A stretch of DNA of 22,591 nucleotides from Methanocorpusculum sp. MCE. Lineage in GTDB: Archaea > Halobacteriota > Methanomicrobia > Methanomicrobiales > Methanocorpusculaceae. The position numbers and the translations under genes were made by a program. Shown in pieces: positions 14,750 through 22,591 of the stretch. The stretch lies in the NCBI GenBank assembly GCA_003315675.1, contig NIZU01000101.1, forward strand, positions 1 through 22,591, in the 5' to 3' direction. Every line of letters begins with the position of its first letter. Positions within the stretch are counted from its first letter, which is position 1. The notes beneath the pieces are model-generated. The model was not told the DNA's origin. It searched no databases and saw only the letters and a list, made by a program, of their open reading frames with translations.

Positions 14750-16545
14750 AATAACAGCATCTCCGCACATAATAGACCAAGGATTAACGCAATAAAGAGA
14801 AACACGGACACAGCAGCGAGCGGAGTGACATGACCGTCTTCTTCGGGCAGAGCCATGTATCCGTCATAACAGCGTGAGTCCATGGAAACAAAGATCGCCT
14901 CTCCTTTTTCCCAGGTTCTGATAAAAAGCATCGAGGCAAGCATGGAAAACGAGGTGAGATAATTTTTCCACGTACCATATCCTCCCCGCATAATCTGCGC
15001 ATTGTGGATCGCGATCGCCTCACCGATGAAGACGAAGATATATCGGTAAATCAGCATGGACAAGTCGACGAATGCCTGGGGCATTCTCATTTTTTGGAGA
15101 ACGGTAAATAGTGATGTGATCGGCGTGGTAAGGGTGAGGAAGTACAGCGAGCACATACCGGCCATGGTCCTGGAAAGTACTAATACCGCAAGTTCAAGCG
15201 AGGTCGTGGTTATCTGGAAATGAAATGTTCCGATGCGGAAAAATTCGATAAGCGTCTCTCCACCGCCGGTGATGAACAAAATCACCGCGGCACCTGTTCC
15301 GGCAAACACCAGAGGGATCGTCAGGAGAGATCCGTAAAGACGCGGACTGACTTTTGCAATGACGAGTGCCGCAAAGATCATGACCGCTGCAATAAATAGC
15401 GGGAGATACGGCAGCGGCCAGGTCACGCCGATTATGATTGCTGAAAGACAGAAAAGCAGTTTGAGCCATGCTGACACCTGCCGAAGCGGACTTGAGATCG
15501 CGACATCATCGAGAATATGTTCATCAAAGATAGTGTGAGATTTCTTTGCAGAACCCCGGGGTGCTGGTCTGGTTCTCAGCAGATAGAGACAGAAGACGAG
15601 AATCACAGCACCGATCCCGGGCTGAAGAGCAAAGAGCCAGCCGTACATATCTTCGGAGACAAGATTCAGCGGATCGAAGACCGGAAGATTGCCGAGATCA
15701 ATCAGCGTCTCTGCAACCAGATCATCCGAGCCAGACTGGAATCCGAGTCCTGCAAGCAGGAATGCAAGGGATGCCGTAAGCAGCACAACAACAATTCCGG
15801 CAACGATCCATGTTTTTTTCGATATCTGGGGTTTTTTCTTCTCGGAAACCGTAAGAAGCATGCGTGTCTCTTTTTTCGACAGAATACCAAGAGAAACAAA
15901 AATATCCGGGCGTATCCTGATTACAAATCTCATCATAAGAACGATGAGTATTCCCTCAAGAACGGCAAGGGGAATCTGCGTTATGCTGAAAATCCCGACG
16001 TAGACCACAAAAGAGGCAAGTACCCCTCCTTCAGCCGCGGGATAGGCTAGTGCGAGCTGCAGGGAGGTCATCATATAGGTAACTACGTCCGCAGCTGCGG
16101 CCGCACAAAATACGGTGACCGAAAAACTCCTGATGCTAAGCTCGGGTCTGATCAGATGGCTGATTTTAAAAATAATGCAGGCGGCAAGAGGGCCGGCAAC
16201 ACCCATCGAGATGATGTTGGCACCAAGTGTGGTGATGCCTCCGTATGCAAGAAGAAGTGCCTGAAATGCCAGCACAATTGTGCGGAACACGGAACATACT
16301 GCAGGTCCGAACAGTACCGCGCCGAATCCCGTGCCGGTTGGATGCGAGGAGGAGCCTACAGAAGGGAGTTTCAGGGACGAAAGGATCAACACGCATGCTC
16401 CGGCAAGTCAGAGAAGCGGCAGTGACTCCAGATTTCTCTTCACAAGTCTGATAAGCGCGGCCATGCCTGCCAAAACACAAACCGCAGCAAGAAGTGCCCA
16501 AAACTGCCACCACGGGCTTGGCAGAAACCCTTCCATAATATGCAT
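14746..16545 (-). pseudogene. CbiM-CbiN-CbiQ fusion of the cobalt ECF transporter, interrupted by TGA at codon 46
   Basis: ATG at 16545 with AGGTG 4 nt upstream starts MHIMEGFLPSPWWQFW, the standard CbiM N-terminus. TGA at 16410-16408 (codon 46, LPLL then LAGACVLILSS) breaks the frame, which otherwise stays open to 14746. CbiM domain about 1-235 with metal-site SSSHPTG (His68) and TTLGANIISM; CbiN-like part about 245-325 (SGSDD loop, WLFALQPGIGAV); CbiQ about 345-599 with LSRTMAGMCSLYFLTLTTP, IYRYIFVFIGEA and the coupling segments around MRGGYG and SMDSRCYDG. The + strand CbiM has Ala (GCA) at the TGA position; GGA to TGA would be one step. A restart at GTG 16392 loses TM1 and the metal ligands Met1-His2. 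S and T components in one chain is notable in itself. Confidence 0.85.
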
Positions 16546-16548
16546 AAA

Positions 16549-16617
16549 ACACCTAGTATCTATTGTTAAGATATAATTCTATAAACTTAAACTTAAACTG
16601 ATATAAGGTAAACGATC
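16549..16617. promoter_or_regulatory. Divergent promoter region between cbiMNQ and cbiA
   Basis: A 72-bp AT-rich gap with TATA-like elements GATATAAT (16570-16577) and TCTATAAA (16579-16586; reads TTTATAGA on -), a repeat AACTTA-AACTTA-AACTGA (16584-16601), and ribosome sites on both sides: AGGTG before cbiMNQ and AAGGT (16605-16609) before cbiA. The two genes therefore probably share control. Confidence 0.5.
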
Positions 16618-17919
16618 ATGATTAGACAAAGCACCAGCATACCCCGCATCGTGATTGCCGGAACTCACAGCGGATGCGGAAAAACGATCACCGCTTCCGG
16701 GATCATAGCGGCACTTCGAGAAAGGGGGCTCGTGGTCCAGCCGTTCAAAGTCGGGCCGGATTTCATCGATCCTTCCCATCATTCGGTCGTTTGCGGGCGA
16801 CATTCGCGCAATCTTGATCCGTTCATGATGGGAGAGGAGTCGGTCCGCCGTTCATTTGTTTCTGCCTGCAAGGGAGCAGACATTGCCGTTATCGAAGGAG
16901 TGATGGGGTTGTATGACGGCGTCGACGGGGGAGACAGCGCGAGCACGGCGCATGTTGCACGCATTCTCGATGCTCCGGTTGTTTTGGTCGCTGATATCAA
17001 AGGGATGAGCCGGAGTGTGGCCGCTTTAATTAAGGGATATACGGAGTTTGATTCCAGAGTCCGGTTTGCCGGTGTCATCATGACGAAAGGGGGAAGTGAA
17101 AAGCATAAAGCGATAACGATCTCGGATATTTCCGTCCCCCTTCTCGGATGGATACCGCGAAGCGATGCCCTCTCTGTTGAAAGCCGGCACCTGGGTCTGA
17201 AGATGGCGGATGAGGATGGACGGATGAAGGATACCGGCGCATTCATCGAAAAACACTGCTCGCTTGACGACCATCTTATAGCTGCTGCGAATACAACGAG
17301 TATCTCGACGGAAATAAGTACACCCCCCGCAGAAAACAAAACCAGAATAGGTGTCGCTCTGGATGAAGCATTCTGCTTCTATTATCAGGACAACTTCGAT
17401 CATCTCAGAAAGAAAGGAGCCGAGTTGATCTTTTTCTCTCCGATCCATGACTCTCTCCCGGAGGCGGACGCGTATTATTTCGGCGGAGGCTATCCTGAAC
17501 TCTATGCCGAAGAACTGGCGAAATCCCAGTGTAAAACCGAACTGAAAAGGGCTGCAGGTTCTGGAAAACCCGTTTTTGGCGAGTGTGGCGGTCTCATGTG
17601 GCTGAGCCGCTCGATAACAACGCTCGATGGACTGGATTATGCGATGACCGGACTTCTCGATGCGGACTGTCATATGGAAAAACGGTTCGTCGCTTTGAAT
17701 TATGTTGTCGGAAAAGTGACTGAACCCTCATTTTTCCAACCGGGTATGAATTTTAGGGGTCATGAATTTCATTACTCGCGAACCATGCCGGATCCTGATG
17801 TACGATATGCTTTCACCCTGACCCGCGGTGAAGGTGTCGGTAATGGAAAATACGGGATTCTGGCAGGATCCGTTTTAGGAGGCTACACGCATATCTACTT
17901 TGATGCGACCCACATGTAA
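16618..17919 (+). CDS. Cobyrinate (or Ni-sirohydrochlorin) a,c-diamide synthase, CbiA/CfbB type
   Basis: 433 residues, glutamine-dependent amidotransferase that makes the a- and c-side-chain amides. N-terminal dethiobiotin-synthetase-like ATPase with P-loop GTHSGCGKT (15-23), VGPDFIDPSHH (45-55) and IEGVMGLYDGVDGG (92-105); C-terminal glutaminase-like domain with FGGGYPELYAEEL (288-300), nucleophile Cys323 in FGECGGLMWLS, and RGHEFHYS (380-387). AAGGT precedes the ATG by 8 nt. Methanogens have two related enzymes, CbiA for cobalamin and CfbB for F430; sequence alone does not let me separate them, and the neighbouring cobalt genes favour CbiA. No lesion seen. It diverges from cbiMNQ. Confidence 0.88.
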   Translation: MIRQSTSIPRIVIAGTHSGCGKTITASGIIAALRERGLVVQPFKVGPDFIDPSHHSVVCGRHSRNLDPFMMGEESVRRSFVSACKGADIAVIEGVMGLYDGVDGGDSASTAHVARILDAPVVLVADIKGMSRSVAALIKGYTEFDSRVRFAGVIMTKGGSEKHKAITISDISVPLLGWIPRSDALSVESRHLGLKMADEDGRMKDTGAFIEKHCSLDDHLIAAANTTSISTEISTPPAENKTRIGVALDEAFCFYYQDNFDHLRKKGAELIFFSPIHDSLPEADAYYFGGGYPELYAEELAKSQCKTELKRAAGSGKPVFGECGGLMWLSRSITTLDGLDYAMTGLLDADCHMEKRFVALNYVVGKVTEPSFFQPGMNFRGHEFHYSRTMPDPDVRYAFTLTRGEGVGNGKYGILAGSVLGGYTHIYFDATHM

Positions 17920-17958
17920 AATAGGTTGAAAACAAAAATACTAGAAAAAGGTGTTTTT

Positions 17959-19332
17959 GTGACGCAAGGGGAAGAACGTATATCATTCAAAAAAAATCCT
18001 ATTGATCGGAATAACAATTGGAGTGATTTACGGTTTTGGGACACTTTTATTTTATCTGGGTCTTGAATACTGCATCAGTTTATTTATGGGTTTTTCTATG
18101 ACGGAGCTTTTCCGGAACCTGGGCAAACGTGCGAAGGGATTGCCTGCTGGACACCCCCGCCGGTAATATGGCTCATTCTTCCAATCATCTGCGGCGGAGC
18201 ACTCATTTCGGGAATCATCGTCCATACATTCGCCCCGGAGGCTGAAGGTCACGGGACGGATGCTGCGCTGAAAGCGTATCACGGAGACGGCAAGATTCGC
18301 TGGCGTGTCCCGTTCATAAAAGCGATCGCTTCGATGATCACCATTTCAACAGGAGGCAGCGCCGGACGTGAAGGCCCGACGGCTCAGATCGCTGCCGGTT
18401 TCGGCGCATTCATCTCAGATGTATTTAATCTGTCGCCTCGAGAAAGAAAAATCGCGATTGCGACCGGTATCGGTGCAGGTATCGGTACGATTTTCAAAGC
18501 CCCCCTCGGCGGGGCAGTGCTTGCTGCAGAAATCCTTTATTTGCGTGATGTTGAGGCAGATGTTTTGATTCCTTCGTTTCTTGCCTCGATCATCAGTTAC
18601 TCGATTTTCGGGTTTTTTATGGGGTATGAAGCTATTTTCGGCGCTGCGGCCCTTACATGGTCAGTTGCTCAGGTTCCCTTCTTCATCGCTCTCGGACCCA
18701 TATGCGCCGTAATCGGAATCATGTACATCAATACATTTTACGGAACGAAAAATATCTTTGACACGTTCTTTAAAAAATATAGTCTGCTGGTTTATCTTAA
18801 ACCTGTCCTCGGAGCATTCATCATTGCAGTATTTGTAATCGTCTTTGCATACATATCTCCGGACACGCTTCTGGTAGCTCTAGGTAGTCTCGGGTCGGGT
18901 TACGGATTCGTGCAGCTTGCTCTTTACAATATGCTTCCCCTTACCGTTTTGATCCTTCTCCCCTTTGCCAAGAACTTAACAACATCGCTGACGATTGGTT
19001 CGGGCAGGAGCGGAGGGGTATTTGCACCTGGTCTCTCGATCGGAGGATTTACCGGAGGTGCTTTCGGGATGCTGCTGCATATACTTTTTCCGCAGATCAT
19101 CCCCATTACAACAGTTCCGGTATTCGTGATCATAGGCATGATCGCACTATTCGGCAGTATTGCTCATGCACCGATCGCGGTCATGATCATGGTAATCGAG
19201 ATGACCGGGGACTTTGGCATTCTCATCCCAGCCATGGCTGCGCTTGTTCTGGCCTGCCTCATCATGGGTAAGAGGAGTATCTTTAAGGAGCAGAGAGAGA
19301 GACGCGAGGACATATTACTTCCTCATATTTAG
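17959..19332 (+). pseudogene. ClC-family chloride channel/exchanger with two compensating frameshifts
   Basis: GTG at 17959 with AAGGTG 5 nt before it gives MTQGEERISFKK. A run of eight A (17989-17996) then throws the frame: with seven, the protein continues ILLIGITIGVIYGFGTLLFY, a good ClC first helix, in the +1 frame. That frame fails again at GGGTTTTT (18088-18095), where one more T would give FMGFFYDGAFPEPG and restore the original frame. From there it is open to 19332: EAEGHGTDAALKAYHG, GGSAGREGPTAQ with the gating Glu, GRSGGVFAPGL near the anion site. No CBS domains follow. As written, translation from the GTG ends at 18064. GGGTTTT is in the right frame for -1 slippage, but the first shift argues for decay or error. 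It ends in TAG and overlaps the convergent symporter gene by 18 bp. Confidence 0.85.
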
Positions 19333-20964
19333 CAGACGGCGTTTTTTTGAGAGGGTTACCCTCTCATCACTTTTTTCATCAATCAGGTCAAGTTTGCCTG
19401 CCACGTGGATCATGTCCACAGGCACGGCGACCATGTTCAGCGATGTACTCAGGAAATCCAAAACGATCTCCAGCACTACGGCGATACCAAGCGCTTCCAC
19501 CGGTATACCCAACTGGAGAAACAGGATCGAATAACAGGCAATCCCCCCTCCTGGCACCGGAGGTACTGCGAGAGCAAGAAGGCCGCAGGTCAGGATGGCG
19601 GCAAATATCCAGGAAAACGTGATCGGCACGCTGTAGGTATCGGCCATAAACAAACAGACGCAGAAAAATACTGCAGCATGTCCCGGTCTCGAGAAAGCAG
19701 TCCCCAGGGGCACGCCGAAGTTCACGAGTTTACGCTGTATGCCCAGTTTTTTCCCGCAGCACTCCATGTTCGTCGAGAAGGTAGCCGCAGAAGATGCGGT
19801 CGTAAGGGCTACCAGAAATGAGGGTAAGAGTTTTTTGACCAGAATGATCGGGGAGATCTTTCTCCGAACTGATACGCTCATGACCATAAGCACGAGGTTT
19901 GCACCGACACAGAGAATGATGATCACGAACAGTTTCACGATGGCGGACATATCCGAAAGCATATCCGTGAGCATCAGCTGAAGAATACTGATGAAAATGA
20001 TCAAAGGAAGGAGCGCCGTGATCCATTCCATGATCAGCTGAATGATGTTGTTAGCCTGCCCGACGAACTGTATGATCACCGGGATCTTTTTGTTCAGAAT
20101 AAGCATGGCAAGACCAAACGTCACTGCGAGATAGATGATTTGGCGAGAGTTCCCTTCGACAAACGGGGAGATGAGATTGGAGGGAATAATATCCAGGATC
20201 ATGGAAAAAATCGCCGTGAATTCCCCGCCGCTAACTGTTGTCCCTCCGGCTGCATACTCAAAAAACGGGACACAGACCAGTGTGCAGATGACCAACGTGA
20301 AGTAGATCCTGCCAAGGTATCTGCCTATAACGCGTTTTCCGATGTTTCCAAGCGTGGCAGTATCGCCAATACTGTATATTCCCCAGATAAGGGACAAAAA
20401 CATCATGGGAAGAGCGGTTGCGATTAAAAGTCCGATGAAAGTGTCAAACAGGGGGACAACTACAATCTCGGAGACAGTGTATCTGATGTCATATGGAAGT
20501 TCACGGCATACAAGTCCAACAAATACTCCCGCAAAAATCGAGCAGATCAGATAAATCAGCGGATTGATTTTTTTCCGCTTCGGCATGAGCGATATCTGAT
20601 TTTCGCCGTTAACGTAATGATACGACGGGGTAAGTCCGATATTTGCCAGTAATGTCTGGACCGAATTGCCGCCGTTTAAAACACAGTCCCCTCCGTCTTC
20701 ACCGAACGGATTGACTCTAGGTCCTGACACCGAGAGGTTGATATACTGACGACCCAGACGTTTGCCGCTCCGATATGTCCCTTCAGTTCCCTCGCCAAGA
20801 ACCGCGAGCCATTTCAGGAGGACCTGCTCGACGGTAAGATGAAGACGCTTGATGTCGTATTCTTCAATATTTCCTTCTTTGAGCGCCTCGGCTGTCAAAG
20901 AACTGATCTGCCCTACCGCATCTTCCGAAAGATGAAATGTGAGTGTTTTTGCGGATACTGCCAT
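19315..20964 (-). CDS. Dicarboxylate/amino acid:cation symporter (SDF/DAACS family) with N-terminal soluble domain
   Basis: 549 residues from ATG 20964 (MAVSAKTLTFHL); an upstream GTG at 21000 would add 12. Residues about 1-130 form a soluble domain (LTVEQVLLKWLAVLGEG, then INLSVSGPRVNPFG) resembling a degenerate histidine-kinase/anti-sigma-type ATP-binding fold. After KRKKINPLIYL come about eight membrane segments and the SDF re-entrant loop regions: LTTASSAATFSTNME, PLGTAFSRPGHAAVFF, AVPPVPGGGIACYS and LDFLSTSLNMVAVPVD. These take the place of the usual serine-rich, NMDGT-like and DRxRT motifs, so substrate specificity is probably non-standard. ATTATAT on - (about 21024-21018) could be the TATA box. 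Frame intact. Converges with the ClC gene, with an 18-bp overlap. Confidence 0.82.
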   Translation of the reverse strand: MAVSAKTLTFHLSEDAVGQISSLTAEALKEGNIEEYDIKRLHLTVEQVLLKWLAVLGEGTEGTYRSGKRLGRQYINLSVSGPRVNPFGEDGGDCVLNGGNSVQTLLANIGLTPSYHYVNGENQISLMPKRKKINPLIYLICSIFAGVFVGLVCRELPYDIRYTVSEIVVVPLFDTFIGLLIATALPMMFLSLIWGIYSIGDTATLGNIGKRVIGRYLGRIYFTLVICTLVCVPFFEYAAGGTTVSGGEFTAIFSMILDIIPSNLISPFVEGNSRQIIYLAVTFGLAMLILNKKIPVIIQFVGQANNIIQLIMEWITALLPLIIFISILQLMLTDMLSDMSAIVKLFVIIILCVGANLVLMVMSVSVRRKISPIILVKKLLPSFLVALTTASSAATFSTNMECCGKKLGIQRKLVNFGVPLGTAFSRPGHAAVFFCVCLFMADTYSVPITFSWIFAAILTCGLLALAVPPVPGGGIACYSILFLQLGIPVEALGIAVVLEIVLDFLSTSLNMVAVPVDMIHVAGKLDLIDEKSDERVTLSKKRRLLNMRK

Positions 20965-21128
20965 ACTATTATGTCCCGAACCTGTGACCGATATCCACAC
21001 AGATTGTCTTTCCGGACATATAATTGCTCTATTTCTTTTTGGGCGCCGATTTTCCGTCTGAACGTTGAATTAGTTTTCACCAGAGATAGAAATAGGCTGA
21101 CAGCGAATATGTATTCTGGAAAGTTTTT

Positions 21129-22373
21129 ATGGCAGACAAATTCATCCCCTCCGCAAAACTCGATCGTTTTCAACGTAAATTCAATGATAACCGGTTCTAT
21201 TTCATCTCACTTCAACTGGAGATGAACTGATATATCGATCAGGACCGCCTGGAAAAAGCTGTTGCAAAAGTTGCAGAGGCCGTCACAATTCTCAAATGTA
21301 ATTATACCGGTAGTTTTGAGGAAGAGGATAGCGGGTGGGTGCTGCTGACCAGAGAACCGCAATGGGTGAAAGCGGCGAGTTCCGATCCTGCGAATGTAAC
21401 CGATATTCTGCACAATCTGCCTGACGAACATTCTCCCCTGCATGTGACTGCAGATCAGAACGGGCCGCAATGCACGCTGGTTTTCTCGATAGATCACACG
21501 GTAACCGATGCACATGGATTATGGGATATTGTTGGAATGATCTCGACATGTTATGTAAATCTAGAGTGGGATCCGGATTACACACCGATTCCAATCAAAG
21601 AATGGGGAAATCGGTCGATGGATTCTCTTCTCGATTCTTATTCCCGTGAAGCATGCGCCGAAATGTGCCGCGCTGAAGCATCAAAACGTATTCCTGTCCA
21701 GCAATATCAGAAATTGTTTATCTTCCCGCAGGAAATGCGCGGAATGGCGAAGCTTTTTGTCGAAAAAATACAACCACAGGTGCTGAAGAATATGAAAGCG
21801 TTTGCCCGCCGGCATAACGCAACGGTGTATGCAGCTGCATTACATGAGTATGTGCTGGACAAGTTCCAGACCTCGATGTCTATTGTGCCTATCCGCGGAG
21901 CTGTGGATCTCCGACGATATCTGCCCCCGTATCTTCGAAACGAAATTAAAAACTACTCGGTTTCATACTGGTCAAGAGCACCTGTCCCGAAGTCCGGAGA
22001 TATTGTTTCGATTCTTCATGAAGTAACTGCATTATCAAAGATGCACCGGATGACGGCTCCGGGTATCGGAGAACTTTTCGCTATCGAAGAACCGGAATCA
22101 GAAGCGGCCAAGCCGTACCTTGAACCTGAGTATTACTCAACGCCGTTCATGTCGAATACCGGAATCCTGCCGAAAGATGTTGTGGATTTCGGCACTGATG
22201 TTACGGTGATAGATGCCGTGAATTATGCAAATATCACCACAGGAAATCCGTTTGTAATTGTGGTCATTACCTGGGATAACACGATATCACTTTCTATATT
22301 CACCGATGGCGAGTATAATACAGCTCAACATATTTTAAAACGAATGAACGCGCTTTTGAGTGAACTTAACTAA
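21129..22373 (+). pseudogene. Condensation-domain/alcohol acyltransferase-like protein, in-frame TGA at codon 34
   Basis: ATG 21129 opens MADKFIPSAKLDRFQRKFND, the frame meets TGA at 21228-21230 after SLQLEMN, then continues YIDQDRLEKAVAKVAEAV and stays open to TAA at 22373 (414 codons in all). The first block of condensation-type acyltransferases ends in Gly followed by h-D-x3-L-x2-A, so GGA to TGA is the likely lesion. The active-site motif is HTVTDAHG (His123, Asp127): the second His and the Asp of HHxxxDG are kept, the first His is Asp and the Gly is Ala. VVDFGTD near the C-terminus matches the DFG structural motif. The family moves acyl groups between thioesters and alcohols or amines; substrate unknown. 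The next start (ATG 21339) would drop 70 residues. Confidence 0.72.
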
Positions 22374-22501
22374 TGTATTAAATCCGATAAATTTTCCAAA
22401 AGATTGCCTCACTCTGACACATGATCAGGAAAAGCATCACTTTTTTTACGAGCGTAGCGCTGCAGATTTTCCTTTGCAGAACTGTTGAAAAAAGAAAAAA
22501 A

Positions 22502-22527
22502 AGTGAGTGGTAAATATACCACTTACT
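22502..22527 (-). terminator. Stem-loop terminator of the minus-strand gene
   Basis: AGTGAGTGGTA (22502-22512) pairs with TACCACTTACT (22517-22527) with one G-T wobble and a 4-nt loop. On the minus strand it is followed by a T-rich run (22501-22488). The stem includes the TAA stop of the gene to its right. Confidence 0.6.
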
Positions 22528-22591
22528 GTGCCGGGATGATGAGAGATCTCTCGCCGGCCGGCATGAATTCGCGGATTGCTCCCTTGGCGAA
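22523..22591 (-). CDS. C-terminal tip of an unidentified protein (partial)
   Basis: Only the last 22 codons and a TAA (22525-22523) are in the window; the frame is open to the edge and ends IREFMPAGERSLIIPAQ. It is followed by a stem-loop and T-run on its own strand, which supports a real gene end. Too short to assign. Confidence 0.5.
   Translation of the reverse strand, partial: FAKGAIREFMPAGERSLIIPAQ

Noticed and set aside
20913..21173. 86-residue minus-strand frame upstream of the symporter
   Set aside because: It overlaps the symporter start and the 5' end of the + strand condensation-like gene, with no recognisable domain.
6277..21230. TGA as a glycine codon throughout this genome, as in some candidate-phylum bacteria
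   Set aside because: TGA is the normal stop of many intact genes in the same window (permease, cbiX, cbiD, cbiC, cbiF, cbiL, cbiT, cbiO), several at precise ATGA overlaps, so general reassignment does not fit.
1..22591. CRISPR arrays, tRNA or rRNA genes
   Set aside because: No regularly spaced repeats and no cloverleaf or rRNA-like sequence were seen on either strand.

Overview
The window looks like a methanogenic euryarchaeon, probably order Methanomicrobiales and possibly a Methanocorpusculum relative. The genus is a recognition-based guess. The support is the archaeal anaerobic (cobalt-early) corrin gene set, CbiM/N/Q/O-type cobalt uptake, TATA-like boxes about 25 nt ahead of start codons, and a mix of Shine-Dalgarno-led and apparently leaderless genes.

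Layout. (1) Bases 1-1262 are the right end of an IS21-family element (istA 3' end, istB, terminal repeats). (2) About 1263-1661 is an AT-rich gene fragment caught between two insertion sequences. (3) 1662-3328 is a complete IS1634/IS4-type element with a perfect 24-bp inverted repeat. It has replaced the native 5' end of the next gene. (4) 3289-5225 is a BtuC/FecC-type permease and an ABC ATPase with a His-rich N-terminal tail, followed by a TrmO-like gene, cbiX, cbiM and cbiN, all on +. (5) 7321-16545 on - is a long cobalt/corrin block. In transcription order it is cbiMNQ fusion, cbiO, a DUF4405-like membrane protein, cbiT, cbiL, cbiF, cbiG, cbiH, cbiC, cbiD, cbiE, with start/stop overlaps at most junctions. 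(6) cbiA/cfbB diverges from cbiMNQ. (7) After it come a ClC-type chloride channel, a convergent dicarboxylate-type symporter, a condensation-domain-like gene and the 3' tip of a - strand gene.

Together the cbi genes would import cobalt (CbiMN, CbiMNQ-O), insert it into sirohydrochlorin (CbiX), and methylate and contract the ring (L, H, F, G, D, T, E, C) up to a,c-diamidation (CbiA). No cbiJ is present here.

The most striking result is how many of these otherwise well-conserved genes carry one or two inactivating lesions while the rest of the frame stays open. They are TAG at codon 5 of cbiM, TGA at codon 46 of cbiMNQ, TGA near the end of cbiE, TGA plus a homopolymer frameshift in cbiG, two compensating homopolymer indels in the ClC gene, and TGA at codon 33 of the condensation-like gene. 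With two IS insertions and an IS-decapitated permease, the simplest reading is early pseudogenization in a relaxed, possibly host-dependent lineage. Assembly error is the main alternative and recoding a remote third.
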